40,098 nucleotides of DNA from Xanthobacteraceae bacterium (GTDB taxonomy: Bacteria > Pseudomonadota > Alphaproteobacteria > Rhizobiales > Xanthobacteraceae): assembly GCA_030041005.1 (NCBI GenBank), contig JASHOR010000087.1, positions 1 through 40,098 on the forward strand, in the 5' to 3' direction. The notes beneath the pieces are model-generated. The model saw only the letters and a program-made list of their open reading frames with translations, ran no database searches and was not told where the DNA came from. Of this stretch, positions 17,786 through 26,468 are shown in pieces. The position numbers were made by a program, and so were the translations under genes. Each line of letters starts with the position of its first letter. Within the stretch, counting starts at the first letter, position 1.

Positions 17786-18023
17786 CGCGGACGTTGTCCC
17801 GACCTATCGCGTCCAGCCGGCATGGGCCATTGCAGTGTGGCGTTCGCAGCCGCATTTGGCCAGACGAGTTTGCAGTGCTTGCCCTGCAGTTGAATGAGAT
17901 GGGTCGATGCGAGGATATTCTGTGCGGTCTTATCGAATTTCACGCCCTGATGGGCCATCATCGGATTTCGCCGTCGGGTGGAACGAATCATTTGGCGGAG
18001 ACGGTCTGCAAGCCGCACCATGC
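17782..18023 (-). pseudogene. 3' remnant of a LivK-type substrate-binding protein gene
   Basis: About 80 codons in one minus-strand frame end at a TGA that overlaps the livH start. The visible tail MMAHQGVKFDKTAQNILAST, then HLIQLQGKHCKLVWPN and LQWPMP, has the pattern of LivK/Peripla_BP_6 C-termini (GVKFD..GQN, IQLQ.GK, VWP). The upstream part of the gene is missing: the fragment abuts the stop codon of the neighbouring glycosyltransferase gene, with no signal peptide or ligand-binding core. The product, if any, would be non-functional. Recognition is from motif pattern; a database search would settle it. Confidence 0.65.
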
Positions 18024-19025
18024 TTACGTCGGCTGCTTGCGAAGCGAAAGATACGGCCGCACCTGTTCGAGCACTTGTGCGGGAGAGATCCGTTGCATGC
18101 CGCGCGGGACCGGGCCGCCATCGGGCACGATCGGGTGGATGAATTTCGAATATCTGAGAATGGGTGTCCCGCCGAAGAGGCCGAACGCCTCGGTCCCCGC
18201 GGCAGCCGCAAGATTCAGTGGACCGGAATCGCCGCCAACGAAAAGATCGGCCCGACGCAATAGCGCCGCGGCCGCGGTCAGTTTCAGGTCGCAGCCGTTC
18301 ACCGCGCTTGCGCCGGTCGTATCCGCAATAAAGTTTTCTGCGCGGGCGGCTTGGGCAGGACCACCGACGAAAAAGACTGTTCCGCTCGTGAGGCCGCGCA
18401 GGGCGGCAATAAATTCCAGCCAATAGGCGTTCGGCCAATCCTTGTCGGGATGCGATCCGCCGAGGCCGAGCACGGTCCACGGCCGCGAATAACCGCAAAA
18501 TTTTTCGTCAATCGCCGACAGCACGTCGTCCGCAATGCAAAGATTCGGCTCCGTTGTCTGCAACGGCACCCCCATATCCGCCATGAGCGTAACCAGCCCG
18601 TCGATGGGAGAATCGTGGAAATGGCTTCGGTCGATGCCCGGATTGGTGATGTACATTCGCTGGGCGGTAAGCCCGACGCCGATACGCTCCGGGATTCCGG
18701 CCAGGAACCCGGCCAGCGCCGGGCGGACGGTGCGGTCGAGGATCCAGAGCCTGCGAAAATGCTTTCGCCGCAGCAGCCTCACGAGTCGGATCAGGTTGAT
18801 TCCGCGACGCAGTTCCGAACCGGAATGTTCGAAATAGATCGTCTCGGCGACGCTCGGCTCCGCTGCAAGAAGCTCGCGCGCGCCGGTTGTCGGCGGCGCG
18901 AGAAACGTGACCTTGCCGCCGGGCGATGTGGCAGCGATGGCGCGAATGAACGGCAGGTGCCAGATGACATCCCCGATACCGGGCTTGGGCTGAATGACCG
19001 CGTGCTGCGTCAAAGTCGTGTTCAT
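18024..19025 (-). CDS. Glycosyltransferase family 9 (heptosyltransferase-like) protein
   Basis: This 333-residue GT-B enzyme is of the ADP-heptose:LPS heptosyltransferase type. Motifs are the N-terminal PKPGIGDVIWHLPFIRAIAA (glycine-rich acceptor loop), the middle VLGLGGSHPDKDWP, and the C-terminal nucleotide-sugar site LFVGGDSGPLNLAAAAGTEA with FGLFGGT. The ATG at 19025 follows a GAGGT and is taken over an in-frame GTG at 19052 inside the preceding gene. It lies 13 bp after the TPR-glycosyltransferase gene and is the last gene of that operon. It probably adds a sugar to a surface glycan; donor and acceptor are unknown. Confidence 0.85.
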   Translation of the reverse strand: MNTTLTQHAVIQPKPGIGDVIWHLPFIRAIAATSPGGKVTFLAPPTTGARELLAAEPSVAETIYFEHSGSELRRGINLIRLVRLLRRKHFRRLWILDRTVRPALAGFLAGIPERIGVGLTAQRMYITNPGIDRSHFHDSPIDGLVTLMADMGVPLQTTEPNLCIADDVLSAIDEKFCGYSRPWTVLGLGGSHPDKDWPNAYWLEFIAALRGLTSGTVFFVGGPAQAARAENFIADTTGASAVNGCDLKLTAAAALLRRADLFVGGDSGPLNLAAAAGTEAFGLFGGTPILRYSKFIHPIVPDGGPVPRGMQRISPAQVLEQVRPYLSLRKQPT

Positions 19026-19038
19026 GGACCTCGAACTT

Positions 19039-20730
19039 TTACACGCTCTCACTCGCCGCCGGGATGTATTTGACGAGCTCGGCGGCGACCCGCGTTATGA
19101 CGCCGTCCCAGTCGCCCAGCGCAGTCTGCCGAAACAGCCGCGCTGTGGGATACCAGGGGCTCGTTTCGCCATCGAGCGTCCAGCGCCAATCCGGCGCAAA
19201 CGGCACGAGCACCCAGAGCGGCCGACCCATGGCACCGGCAAGGTGGGCCACCGCGGTGTCGGCGGAGATCACCAGATCCGAGAGCGCGATGATCGCGGCG
19301 GTATCGGTGAAATTTTCCAGTTCGGCGCCCAGATGCGTCACGCGCTTTGCCGCGGCGAGTTCGTCGGCATCGCCGCTGCGCACGTCGCGTTGAATGCTTA
19401 GAAACCTTGCCGGCACCGCCAACAGCGGCGCCAGTCGCGCGAACGAAATCGAGCGATTGCGATCGTTGTAATGCACGGGATTGCCCGACCATGCGATCGC
19501 GATGCGTGGGCGCGCCAGCGCACCGATGCGCGCCGACCATTTGGCAAGATCGGCATCCTTCGCCGAAAGATAGGGAATCTCCGCCGGGACGCTGTGCGGC
19601 TCGGTGCGCAAGGCGAGCGGCAGGCTGCCGAGCGGGCAATGCACGTCGAATGGCGGCGGCGTCTGGCCGCGCGCGATGATCGTCGCGTCGCCATCGAGCC
19701 GCGCCATCAGCGCGGTCAGTTCGCTCTGCACTTCGAGCACGACCTTGGCGCCGCTTGCGGCAAGGAGCGGCACGTAGCGGGCAAACTGGATCGTGTCGCC
19801 CAACCCCTGCTCGGCATGCAAAAGCACGGTCTTGCGCGGCAGCGGATATTCGCCGAGCCACAGCGGCTGCGGGCGGCTCTTCTGTACCGGCATGCCGCTT
19901 CTTCGCCAGCGCGCTTCATATTTCTCGAAGCCGCGTCGGTAATCGCCGAGCGTGAGCAGAGCGAGCGCTTCACTGAAATTGAGATCCGGATCGTCCCTGC
20001 CGATGGCACGCGCCTTGCCGTAACTGGCGACTGCCTCATCGTGGCGGTTGAGCGCCGCCAGCGCTCGACCGCGATGCAGCCATGCTCCCGCATGTTCCGG
20101 AGCGGACGCAAGCACGCGTTCTTGTGCCTCGAGCGCGGCGCCATAGCGGCCGAGCTCATAGAGGACGAGGCCGCGGCTGTGATGCGCGACCGGATGCGCC
20201 GGCGCCAGCGTCAGCGCAGAATCGAATTCGGCGACAGCCTCCTCAAAAAGGCCGAGCGACGCGTGGGCGATGCCGCAATTGACCCGGGCCTCCACGTGCT
20301 GCGGCACGCGCGCCAGCACATGGCGAAATTCATCGATGGCCTGTTGCGTCCGCCCCGCGCCCAGCAGCGCGTTGGCATGCTGATTGCGAATGCCGACATC
20401 GGCGGGGCTGAGCGCCAGCGCCCGGTCGAAACAGTCGAGCGCCTCATCGTAGCGCTTGAGTGCGTGCAGCGCCTGACCAAGATTGGCCCAGGCGCCGGCG
20501 ACGCGCGGATTGATCTTGACCGCGGCCGCAAACAACCGATGCGCTTCGCCCATGCGGCCAAGCCGCGCCTCGATCGTACCGAGCAGATTGAGCGCATCGA
20601 AATGGTCAGGCGCCGCTTTCAGCACGCGGGTATAAATCTTTGCCGCCTCGCGCAGCCGGCCCTGTCGTTGCAGGGCGAGTGCCTCGTCGAGCGACTGGGC
20701 GAGGCTGAAGGGCGCGGATTTCGCGTTCAC
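19039..20730 (-). CDS. TPR-repeat protein with C-terminal GT9-like glycosyltransferase domain
   Basis: In this 563-residue protein, residues about 10-265 are tandem TPR units (for example AWANLGQALHALKRYDEALD and AWLHRGRALAALNRHDEAVA). Residues about 300-560 are a GT-B-like half with HAEQGLGDTIQFARYVPLLA and the sugar-nucleotide site ISADTAVAHLAGAMGRPLWV. This TPR-GT fusion is widespread in Alphaproteobacteria and is usually annotated as a TPR or glycosyltransferase protein; substrate is unknown. The GTG at 20730 is chosen because it overlaps the GST stop (GTGA); the open frame extends to 20835 but that part lies within the GST gene. There is no membrane segment. Confidence 0.87.
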   Translation of the reverse strand: MNAKSAPFSLAQSLDEALALQRQGRLREAAKIYTRVLKAAPDHFDALNLLGTIEARLGRMGEAHRLFAAAVKINPRVAGAWANLGQALHALKRYDEALDCFDRALALSPADVGIRNQHANALLGAGRTQQAIDEFRHVLARVPQHVEARVNCGIAHASLGLFEEAVAEFDSALTLAPAHPVAHHSRGLVLYELGRYGAALEAQERVLASAPEHAGAWLHRGRALAALNRHDEAVASYGKARAIGRDDPDLNFSEALALLTLGDYRRGFEKYEARWRRSGMPVQKSRPQPLWLGEYPLPRKTVLLHAEQGLGDTIQFARYVPLLAASGAKVVLEVQSELTALMARLDGDATIIARGQTPPPFDVHCPLGSLPLALRTEPHSVPAEIPYLSAKDADLAKWSARIGALARPRIAIAWSGNPVHYNDRNRSISFARLAPLLAVPARFLSIQRDVRSGDADELAAAKRVTHLGAELENFTDTAAIIALSDLVISADTAVAHLAGAMGRPLWVLVPFAPDWRWTLDGETSPWYPTARLFRQTALGDWDGVITRVAAELVKYIPAASESV

Positions 20731-21401
20731 AGCCGATTGATCCGTGCGATGCGCCGCGTTACCTCCGCCGGCGTCTGGCTGTCGGCCTTGCTCTTGAGCG
20801 CGAGAGCCTTGCGCGCTGCGGGACGATCCAGACAACAGGCGAGCCAGGCTTGCAGGTTCCGAACCGCGGACAGGTCCATCTCAATCGCGCGGCTGATCAC
20901 GGCGGCAACGTTGAGATCCGCAACGGTGAATTCGTTGCCGAGCAAATAAGGCTGCTTCGCGACCGCGGCATCCAGAACCTTGAACGGGGCCGCAATGACT
21001 TTCAGCGCCTCGTCGCGTTTTGCCGCATCGCGCTCGGCCGGCGGAAGCCGCACCGCGTGCAGGGACCAGATATTGACGCCGCGATCCACCTCGGAGATCG
21101 CCCAAAAGCTCCATTGCCACGCCCTCGCCTCGTCTTGCAACGACGCCGGATAGAGCTTGCCGAGCGAATGCTTCTTGGCGAGATACAGCGTGATCGCCAG
21201 CGATTCGAACAGCGCGAAGCCGTCATCGTCGATGAACGGCAGCCGTCCGTTCGGATTGACGGCCAGGAATTCAGGCGCGCGCGCGCCGGCTTCGCCGATC
21301 TCGATCGGCAGATGCTCGTAGTCGAGCCCCAGTTCGGCCGCCATCCACAGCGCGCGAAAGGCACGGGTGCGGGCGATGCCGTAGATACGCAGGCGGGACA
21401 T
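20727..21401 (-). CDS. Glutathione S-transferase family protein
   Basis: This protein of 224 residues has the normal GST length. The N-terminal thioredoxin-like domain (1-80) contains RIYGIARTRAFRALWMAAEL with the glutathione-site NPNGRLPFIDDDGFALFESL (cis-Pro and the conserved E-S pair). The C-terminal helical domain contains PYLLGNEFTVADLNVAAVIS, the N-capping box of GSTs. The ATG at 21401 is used; the frame is open further upstream to 21644, but that stretch is MFS-transporter relic sequence. It is the first gene of a tightly packed operon with two glycosyltransferases. Substrate is unknown. Confidence 0.9.
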   Translation of the reverse strand: MSRLRIYGIARTRAFRALWMAAELGLDYEHLPIEIGEAGARAPEFLAVNPNGRLPFIDDDGFALFESLAITLYLAKKHSLGKLYPASLQDEARAWQWSFWAISEVDRGVNIWSLHAVRLPPAERDAAKRDEALKVIAAPFKVLDAAVAKQPYLLGNEFTVADLNVAAVISRAIEMDLSAVRNLQAWLACCLDRPAARKALALKSKADSQTPAEVTRRIARINRL

Positions 21402-21514
21402 GCGTCGTTCCGGTTTCGCGCGGAGAATAGCCGACAATTGCGGCGGCGAGCCAGCCTGATGGATCGCATCACTGCGGGCTCTATTGACCGCAATTGCCGG
21501 CGGCGCCTGCCATT

Positions 21515-21785
21515 CCGCGGCAACCGGCGCCGCCGGACGGATCTCGAAGGGTTCGATCTCGTCGCGGCGGTACGAAAGCAACACGGCTCCGACCAGCAGC
21601 AGGAGACTGCACAGCGACTTCGAGCAGCGCGATAAAGCCGCCATGCGTGTGCACGAAGGCGACCCGCGGTATCGCCAGGGCGCTCACGCCAGACGACAGC
21701 AGGTAACGAACCGCGTAGACTCGCGCGCGCCAATCGCTATCCGCGTATCGCGCCAAACGACAAAGGCCGAATTATTGCGTTCGGC
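21515..21785 (-). pseudogene. Decayed C-terminal fragment of an MFS transporter
   Basis: Three minus-strand frames together read like the end of a major-facilitator protein: SAFVV, then ARYADSDWRARVYAVRYLLS, SGVSALAIPRVAFVHTHGGF, and after a shift LCSLLLLVGAVLLSYRRDEI. The R-x-R-V-Y-A-V-R-Y loop followed by two hydrophobic helices and a charged tail is typical of the last two MFS helices. At least two frameshifts are needed and nothing upstream remains. The 21402-21865 interval otherwise holds no gene. Confidence 0.5.
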
Positions 21786-21865
21786 ACTGCTTTGGGATGG
21801 TCGGTCGAGCGTTGTCAATTCGCGGCCGGGATCGTACTTTGTCGCGTCAAAACCGGGGAATTGGA

Positions 21866-22954
21866 ATGGAATTCGGCATTTTCTCGAATGGATTTCGCCC
21901 GCACACCACCGCAGCACAGACTTACGAAGAGGACCTCGCGGAAATCATCCACGCCGACAAGCTCGGCTTCAAGTACGCCTACATCAGCGAGCATCACGGC
22001 GAGCCGGTCTATATCGACAAGATCGACACGCTTCCGGTGCCCGAACTGTTGATGTGCAAGGCGGCGGCGCTCACCAAGCAGATCCGCATGGGAGCTGCGG
22101 TGAAGCTCATCCACCTGGCGCATCCTGTCGACACCGCGATCCAGGCGGCGGTGACCGACCACGTCGTCGGCAACGGCCGTTTCATCTTCGGTTTCGGCTC
22201 GGGATTTCCCAATCCCTTGTTTGCCGGCGAGCGCGGGCTGTCTCACACCGACCGCCACGGCCGCATGCGCGAGTCGCTCGACCTCATTCTCAAATGCTGG
22301 AGCGCGGGCGAGCCGTTCGACTGGGACGGCAAATATTGGCAAGGAAGGGGCATCGTCGCCACGCCGCGGCCGCTGACGCTGCCGCATATGCCGATGGCGA
22401 CCGCGACCGACACCGAGGAAACCATCGACCTCGCCGGCACGCGCGGCTATACGCTCCTGCGCGCGCAGCTCGAGCCGCCCGGTTCGATCCGGCAAAAAGC
22501 CGATCGCTACCTCCGCGCCGCCAAGGCCGCCGGACGGCCGAACCCGCTCGCCAGCGTCACCGTCGCCCGCTACGTCTATCTCGCCGACAGCCGCCGCGAG
22601 GCGATGGACGATCTGCGTCCGGCGATCAATTACGAGTTGGGTTATCAGAAGGCGCGCGGACTGATCCGTATCATTACCTCCAATTACGATCTCGGCATCA
22701 AAGGCGACGACATCACTTTCGATCAGCTCGCCGAGGCCGGAATCTATTTCCTCGGCGACCCCGACAGCGTGGCGAAGCAACTGCGCGAATTCTACGACGA
22801 TGCCGGCGGCTTCGGCACGCTGTTGATCGTGGCCGGCAAGAATTGGGCGACGCGCGAGAAAGTGTTTCGCTCGATGCAGATGTTCGCCGACCACGTAGTG
22901 CCCAAGCTTGCTTCACTTCAGCCCGTGCGCGATCCTGACGTCGTTGCGGCGTAG
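21866..22954 (+). CDS. LLM-class (luciferase-like) flavin-dependent oxidoreductase
   Basis: This 362-residue protein has the bacterial-luciferase TIM-barrel fold. It begins MEFGIFSNGFRPHT and includes LGFKYAYISEHHGEP (the conserved E-H-H position), then DHVVGNGRFIFGFGSGFPNP (the D.(L/V)S.GR-type motif) and a C-terminal YFLGDPDSVAKQLREFYDD segment. Such enzymes use reduced FMN, supplied by a separate reductase, to oxidise organic substrates. The ATG at 21866 has GGGGA seven bases upstream. It forms a two-gene unit with a second LLM protein 20 bp downstream. Substrate is unknown; limonene- or alkane-type monooxygenases are only distant guides. Confidence 0.92.
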   Translation: MEFGIFSNGFRPHTTAAQTYEEDLAEIIHADKLGFKYAYISEHHGEPVYIDKIDTLPVPELLMCKAAALTKQIRMGAAVKLIHLAHPVDTAIQAAVTDHVVGNGRFIFGFGSGFPNPLFAGERGLSHTDRHGRMRESLDLILKCWSAGEPFDWDGKYWQGRGIVATPRPLTLPHMPMATATDTEETIDLAGTRGYTLLRAQLEPPGSIRQKADRYLRAAKAAGRPNPLASVTVARYVYLADSRREAMDDLRPAINYELGYQKARGLIRIITSNYDLGIKGDDITFDQLAEAGIYFLGDPDSVAKQLREFYDDAGGFGTLLIVAGKNWATREKVFRSMQMFADHVVPKLASLQPVRDPDVVAA

Positions 22955-22974
22955 CCCCAGCGGAGATACGCGAA

Positions 22975-24084
22975 ATGCGCCTCGGACTATTCATGATGCC
23001 GGTGCATCCGCCGGCACGCTCGTTCACCGAAACGCTGGCCGAGGACGAGGAGAAGGCGCTTTACGCCGACCAGCTCGGCTTCGACGAAATGTGGCTCGGC
23101 GAGCATTTTTCTGCGACCACCGAGCCGATCCCCTCCCCGCTGATGTTCATGGCGAGTCTTCTGCCGCGCACCAAAAACTTGAAGTTCGGCACCGGCGTGA
23201 TTTGTCTGCCCAATCACGATCCGGCCATCGTCGCCGCCGAAGTCGCGCAGTTCGATCACATGAGCCGCGGCCGCTTCATGTTCGGTATCGGTCCAGGCGG
23301 GCTCCTCTCCGACTTCGAGCTGTTCGACAATGCCGACCGCAGCGTGCGCGGGCGCAAGGCGATGGAAGCCATTGCAACCATTCAGAAAATCTGGGCGCAG
23401 GATCCACCCTACGATCTTTCCGGCGAATTCCGCTCCGTGCAGCTCAAGGAAGCGATCATCCCGCACCTCGGCATCGGCAGCATGCCGAAACCGTTCCAGA
23501 AGCCGGGCCCGCCCATCACCATGTCGGTCTCCAGCCGAAATTCGGCGACCGCGCGCGTCGCCGGACAGCGTGGCTGGGGCATCTTGTCCGGCAACAACAT
23601 GCCGGCCAATGCCGTAGCGACCCACTGGCAGACCTACGGCAAGGCGTGCGCCGAGGCCGGCAAGCCGGCGCGCGGCGAGAATTGGCGCGTGACGCGCAAC
23701 GTCATGGTGGCGGAAAGCGAGGCCGAAGCGCACGATCGCGTATTTTCCGCAAGCGGATCGAACCATTACTTCTATACCTACATGCGCGAGGTGCTCTCCC
23801 GCGTCGGCATTCTCCAGGTGATGAAGCCCGATCCGGACATGCCCGACGAGGCGGCCACCGTCGATGTCATTACCGAAGCCTGCGTGATCTACGGCTCGCC
23901 GAAAACATTTCTCGATAAGCTCATCGCTTTCCGCGAGGAAGTCGGCCCGTTCGGCACGCTGCTGATGACCGGTCTCGACTGGAGCGGCCCCAACCGCGAA
24001 TGGGAGCGCAATTCGATGCGGCTCCTGGCGCAAGAGGTTTTCCCCAAATTTTGCCAGCACACCACGGCCCAGGCCGCGGAGTAG
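22975..24084 (+). CDS. LLM-class flavin-dependent oxidoreductase, second copy
   Basis: This 369-residue luciferase-like TIM-barrel protein begins MRLGLFMMPVHPPARSF. It has GFDEMWLGEHFSATTEP, the family's acidic/His catalytic strand, and QFDHMSRGRFMFGIGPGGL, the D-x-x-S-x-GR motif. The segment VIYGSPKTFLDKLIAFREEV closes the barrel. It is similar in outline to the preceding gene but too different for a recent duplication. The pair may be two components or two enzymes of one degradation pathway; there is no flavin reductase gene nearby. Confidence 0.92.
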   Translation: MRLGLFMMPVHPPARSFTETLAEDEEKALYADQLGFDEMWLGEHFSATTEPIPSPLMFMASLLPRTKNLKFGTGVICLPNHDPAIVAAEVAQFDHMSRGRFMFGIGPGGLLSDFELFDNADRSVRGRKAMEAIATIQKIWAQDPPYDLSGEFRSVQLKEAIIPHLGIGSMPKPFQKPGPPITMSVSSRNSATARVAGQRGWGILSGNNMPANAVATHWQTYGKACAEAGKPARGENWRVTRNVMVAESEAEAHDRVFSASGSNHYFYTYMREVLSRVGILQVMKPDPDMPDEAATVDVITEACVIYGSPKTFLDKLIAFREEVGPFGTLLMTGLDWSGPNREWERNSMRLLAQEVFPKFCQHTTAQAAE

Positions 24085-24104
24085 GAATCGCCGAAGGTCG
24101 CGCC

Positions 24105-24296
24105 ATGAGAAGACTGCTGACGCTGCTCGGCTTCATGCTGCTCGTTCTCGGCATTCTGTTTGCCGCGCAGGGATCGGGATATTTGCCCTGGCCGGCGGAG
24201 AGCTTCATGGTCGGCAACGGCCGTTGGGTGTTCTACGGCGGCGCGATCGGCGCAGTCGGCCTCATCGTCATCTTTATGGCACAGTTCACGATCTAA
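24105..24296 (+). CDS. Small two-helix membrane protein
   Basis: This 63-residue protein has two hydrophobic segments: residues about 4-22 (LLTLLGFMLLVLGILFAA) and about 42-60 (YGGAIGAVGLIVIFMA). They are joined by a short polar, Pro/Trp-containing loop. The ATG at 24105 has GAAGG seven bases upstream. It lies 20 bp after the second LLM gene in the same direction, so co-transcription is likely. No family is recognised. The hydrophobic pattern, ribosome site and spacing support it as real. Confidence 0.75.
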   Translation: MRRLLTLLGFMLLVLGILFAAQGSGYLPWPAESFMVGNGRWVFYGGAIGAVGLIVIFMAQFTI

Positions 24297-24313
24297 TCGG
24301 CCGCCGCCCAACC

Positions 24314-25192
24314 CTAAAAGCGCTGCAGCATCCCCTCGCGAAAAAACTTCGGCAGTTCGGCGATATCACCGGAGCCGTAATCACCGTCGACCGCAGCCGA
24401 CAGCGCCGCCAGCGTTCCCGACGACATCGGCATCGGCACACCGGTGAGCGCGCCGGTCGCTACCGCCGACATGATGTCCTTGCGCAAGGTGCGGATGTCC
24501 AGCGTCATGTCGCCTGCCTCGCCCTTGAGGACCCCGGTCTTGGCCTTGAGCCATCCGGTCGCCGTTGCGCTTTCGGACAGCGCATCGAGCATCTGATCGA
24601 GCGTGAGCCCCTGCTTGGCGCCGAGCGCGAGCGACTCGGCCAGCGCCTGCACGTAGGCGCCGAGCCCGATATTGGCGGCGAGCTTCATCGCGTAGCCTGT
24701 GCCGTGCGGCCCCATGTGCATTATGCGGCGCGTCAACTTTTCCAGGACCGCGCGGGCGCGCGCCAAATCCTCTGCATGTCCGCCCACCATGGCGAACAGC
24801 GTGCCGGCGCGCACTTGCGGAATGGTGCCAAGCACCGGCGCCTCGATGAGCCGCGCGCCTTTTGCCTCCGCGAGTGGCGCCAGTTCGCGCCCGGTCATCG
24901 GCTGCAGCGTGCTCATCTCGATGAACAATTTGCCTTTCACATCGCCTTGCAGAAAACCATCCGGGCCATTGAATATCTGCCGCGCGCCGTTGTCCTCGGT
25001 AATGCTGGAAATCACGATCTCGGACGCGACCGCCACCTCGCGCGGGCCGCTGCCGATCCGCAAACCGCCGGCCGCAAGCTTTTTATTGGCCTCAGCTCTC
25101 TGATCCCAACCGATCACGTCGAAGCCGTGCTCGCGCAGACGCTCCGACATCGCCGCCCCCATGCGGCCAAGGCCCACAATTCCGACTTTCAT
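24314..25192 (-). CDS. NAD(P)-dependent beta-hydroxyacid dehydrogenase (3-hydroxyisobutyrate dehydrogenase family)
   Basis: This 292-residue protein has an N-terminal Rossmann fold with MKVGIVGLGRMGAAMSERL, the substrate-binding signature around FIEMSTLQPMTG (position of the D-x-S-T motif), IEAPVLGTIPQVRAGTLFAM, and the catalytic Lys in GTGYAMKLAANIGL. The C-terminal helical domain includes KDIMSAVATGALTGVPMP. It reduces or oxidises short beta-hydroxyacids; which one is not evident. The ATG at 25192 begins exactly at the Rossmann fold; the upstream in-frame 43 residues come from repeat-like DNA and are excluded. It is downstream of, and in the same direction as, the tartrate dehydrogenase-like gene. 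Confidence 0.9.
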   Translation of the reverse strand: MKVGIVGLGRMGAAMSERLREHGFDVIGWDQRAEANKKLAAGGLRIGSGPREVAVASEIVISSITEDNGARQIFNGPDGFLQGDVKGKLFIEMSTLQPMTGRELAPLAEAKGARLIEAPVLGTIPQVRAGTLFAMVGGHAEDLARARAVLEKLTRRIMHMGPHGTGYAMKLAANIGLGAYVQALAESLALGAKQGLTLDQMLDALSESATATGWLKAKTGVLKGEAGDMTLDIRTLRKDIMSAVATGALTGVPMPMSSGTLAALSAAVDGDYGSGDIAELPKFFREGMLQRF

Positions 25193-25270
25193 GACATGCT
25201 CCGGTTCGAACCCACTCCGGCCACAGTAAAGCAAAGTTCGATCGAGTTGACACGCGGCAACACACCGCTC

Positions 25271-25324
25271 CTGGTGCGCTCGGCCGTTCCCCGCACGCGG
25301 GAAGAGGTGCGAGCGAGGCACCAG
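25271..25324. repeat. Nested hairpin / dispersed palindrome between two dehydrogenase genes
   Basis: Outer arms CTGGTGC (25271-25277) and GCACCAG (25318-25324) enclose an inner stem TTCCCCGC/GCGGGAA (about 25288-25304). It lies just downstream of the tartrate dehydrogenase-like gene (stop at 25336), so it could act as a transcript-end structure, but there is no T-run. The form resembles other scattered palindromes in this window. Confidence 0.5.
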
Positions 25325-25335
25325 TCTCCCTGATC

Positions 25336-26412
25336 CTAAGCCAACGCGTCCGCAACCGCCTTGCCGCAGGCCGCGGTATTGGCCGCCCCGCCGAGATCGC
25401 GGGTGCGGAGCTTGGGTTCCGCCAGCACTTTCTCGATGGCCTTGACGATCGCGGTTGCGGCTTCACCCTCGCCGAGATGGTCGAGCATCATCGCCCCCGA
25501 CCAGATCTGGCCGATCGGATTGGCGATCCCCTGCCCGGCGATATCCGGCGCCGAGCCGTGCACCGGTTCGAACACCGACGGGAATTTGCGTTCGGGATTG
25601 ATGTTGCCCGACGGCGCGATGCCGATGGTGCCGGTGCAGGCCGGACCAAGGTCGGAGAGAATGTCGCCGAATAGATTCGAGCCGACGACGACGTTGAACT
25701 TGTCGGGCCGAAGGACGAACAAAGCGGTGAGAATGTCGATGTGGTACTTGTCCCACTTCACGTCGGGAAACTTCTTCGACACCGCCTCCACGCGCTCGTC
25801 CCAGTACGGCATGGTGATCGCGATGCCGTTCGACTTGGTGGCCGAAGTCAGGTGCTTCTTCGGCGTCCTGCGCGCGAGCTCGAAGGCGAATGTGAGCACC
25901 CGGTCGACGCCGATGCGCGACATAACCGTTTCCTGCACCACCACCTCGCGCTCGGTGCCGCCGAACATGCGCCCGCCAATGGCGGAATATTCGCCCTCGG
26001 TATTCTCTCGCACCACCCAGAAATCGATGTCGCCGGGCTTGCGGCCGGCGAGCGGCGACTCAACGCCGGGCATCAGCCGCACCGGCCGCAGATTGATGTA
26101 CTGGTCGAACTCCCGCCGCCACAGAATAAGCGAGCCCCACAGCGAGATGTGGTCGGGCACCTTCGCCGGCCAGCCGACCGCGCCGAAATAGATCGCGTCA
26201 CGGCCGCCGAGCTTTTCCTTCCAATCCTCCGGCATCATGCGCTTGTGTTTCTCGTAATAATCGCAGGAGGCGAAGTCGAAATGATCCTGCCGCAGTTCGA
26301 AGCCGAACTTCTTCGCCGCGGCTTCGAGCACGCGCACGCCCTCGGGCACGACCTCCTTGCCGATGCCGTCGCCGGGGATGACGGCGATGTTGTAGACGCG
26401 GTTGGTGGGCAT
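25336..26412 (-). CDS. Tartrate dehydrogenase / D-malate dehydrogenase (decarboxylating)-type enzyme
   Basis: This 358-residue member of the isocitrate/isopropylmalate dehydrogenase superfamily has an N-terminal IAVIPGDGIGKEVVPEG, the substrate-binding RREFDQYINLRPVRLMPG, and VRENTEGEYSAIGG. The metal and NAD regions include FGDILSDLGPACTGTIGIAP, and FEPVHGSAPDIAGQGIANPI appears near the end. The tartrate-type subfamily is suggested by length and by the RLMPGVES and ISLWGSL stretches. It would convert tartrate or D-malate with NAD and a divalent metal. The start ATG at 26412 gives a complete N-terminus. Confidence 0.9.
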   Translation of the reverse strand: MPTNRVYNIAVIPGDGIGKEVVPEGVRVLEAAAKKFGFELRQDHFDFASCDYYEKHKRMMPEDWKEKLGGRDAIYFGAVGWPAKVPDHISLWGSLILWRREFDQYINLRPVRLMPGVESPLAGRKPGDIDFWVVRENTEGEYSAIGGRMFGGTEREVVVQETVMSRIGVDRVLTFAFELARRTPKKHLTSATKSNGIAITMPYWDERVEAVSKKFPDVKWDKYHIDILTALFVLRPDKFNVVVGSNLFGDILSDLGPACTGTIGIAPSGNINPERKFPSVFEPVHGSAPDIAGQGIANPIGQIWSGAMMLDHLGEGEAATAIVKAIEKVLAEPKLRTRDLGGAANTAACGKAVADALA

Positions 26413-26468
26413 GTGGCTATTCCTCTCGGCAGCAGTTGGTACCGAAAGCTAGCGCGAAAGAATCCTCC

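Noticed and set aside
19471-20949. Plus-strand frame of 492 residues opposite the TPR-glycosyltransferase
   Set aside because: Antisense shadow: composition is Arg/Glu/His-rich without motifs, while the minus strand has clear TPR and GT signatures.
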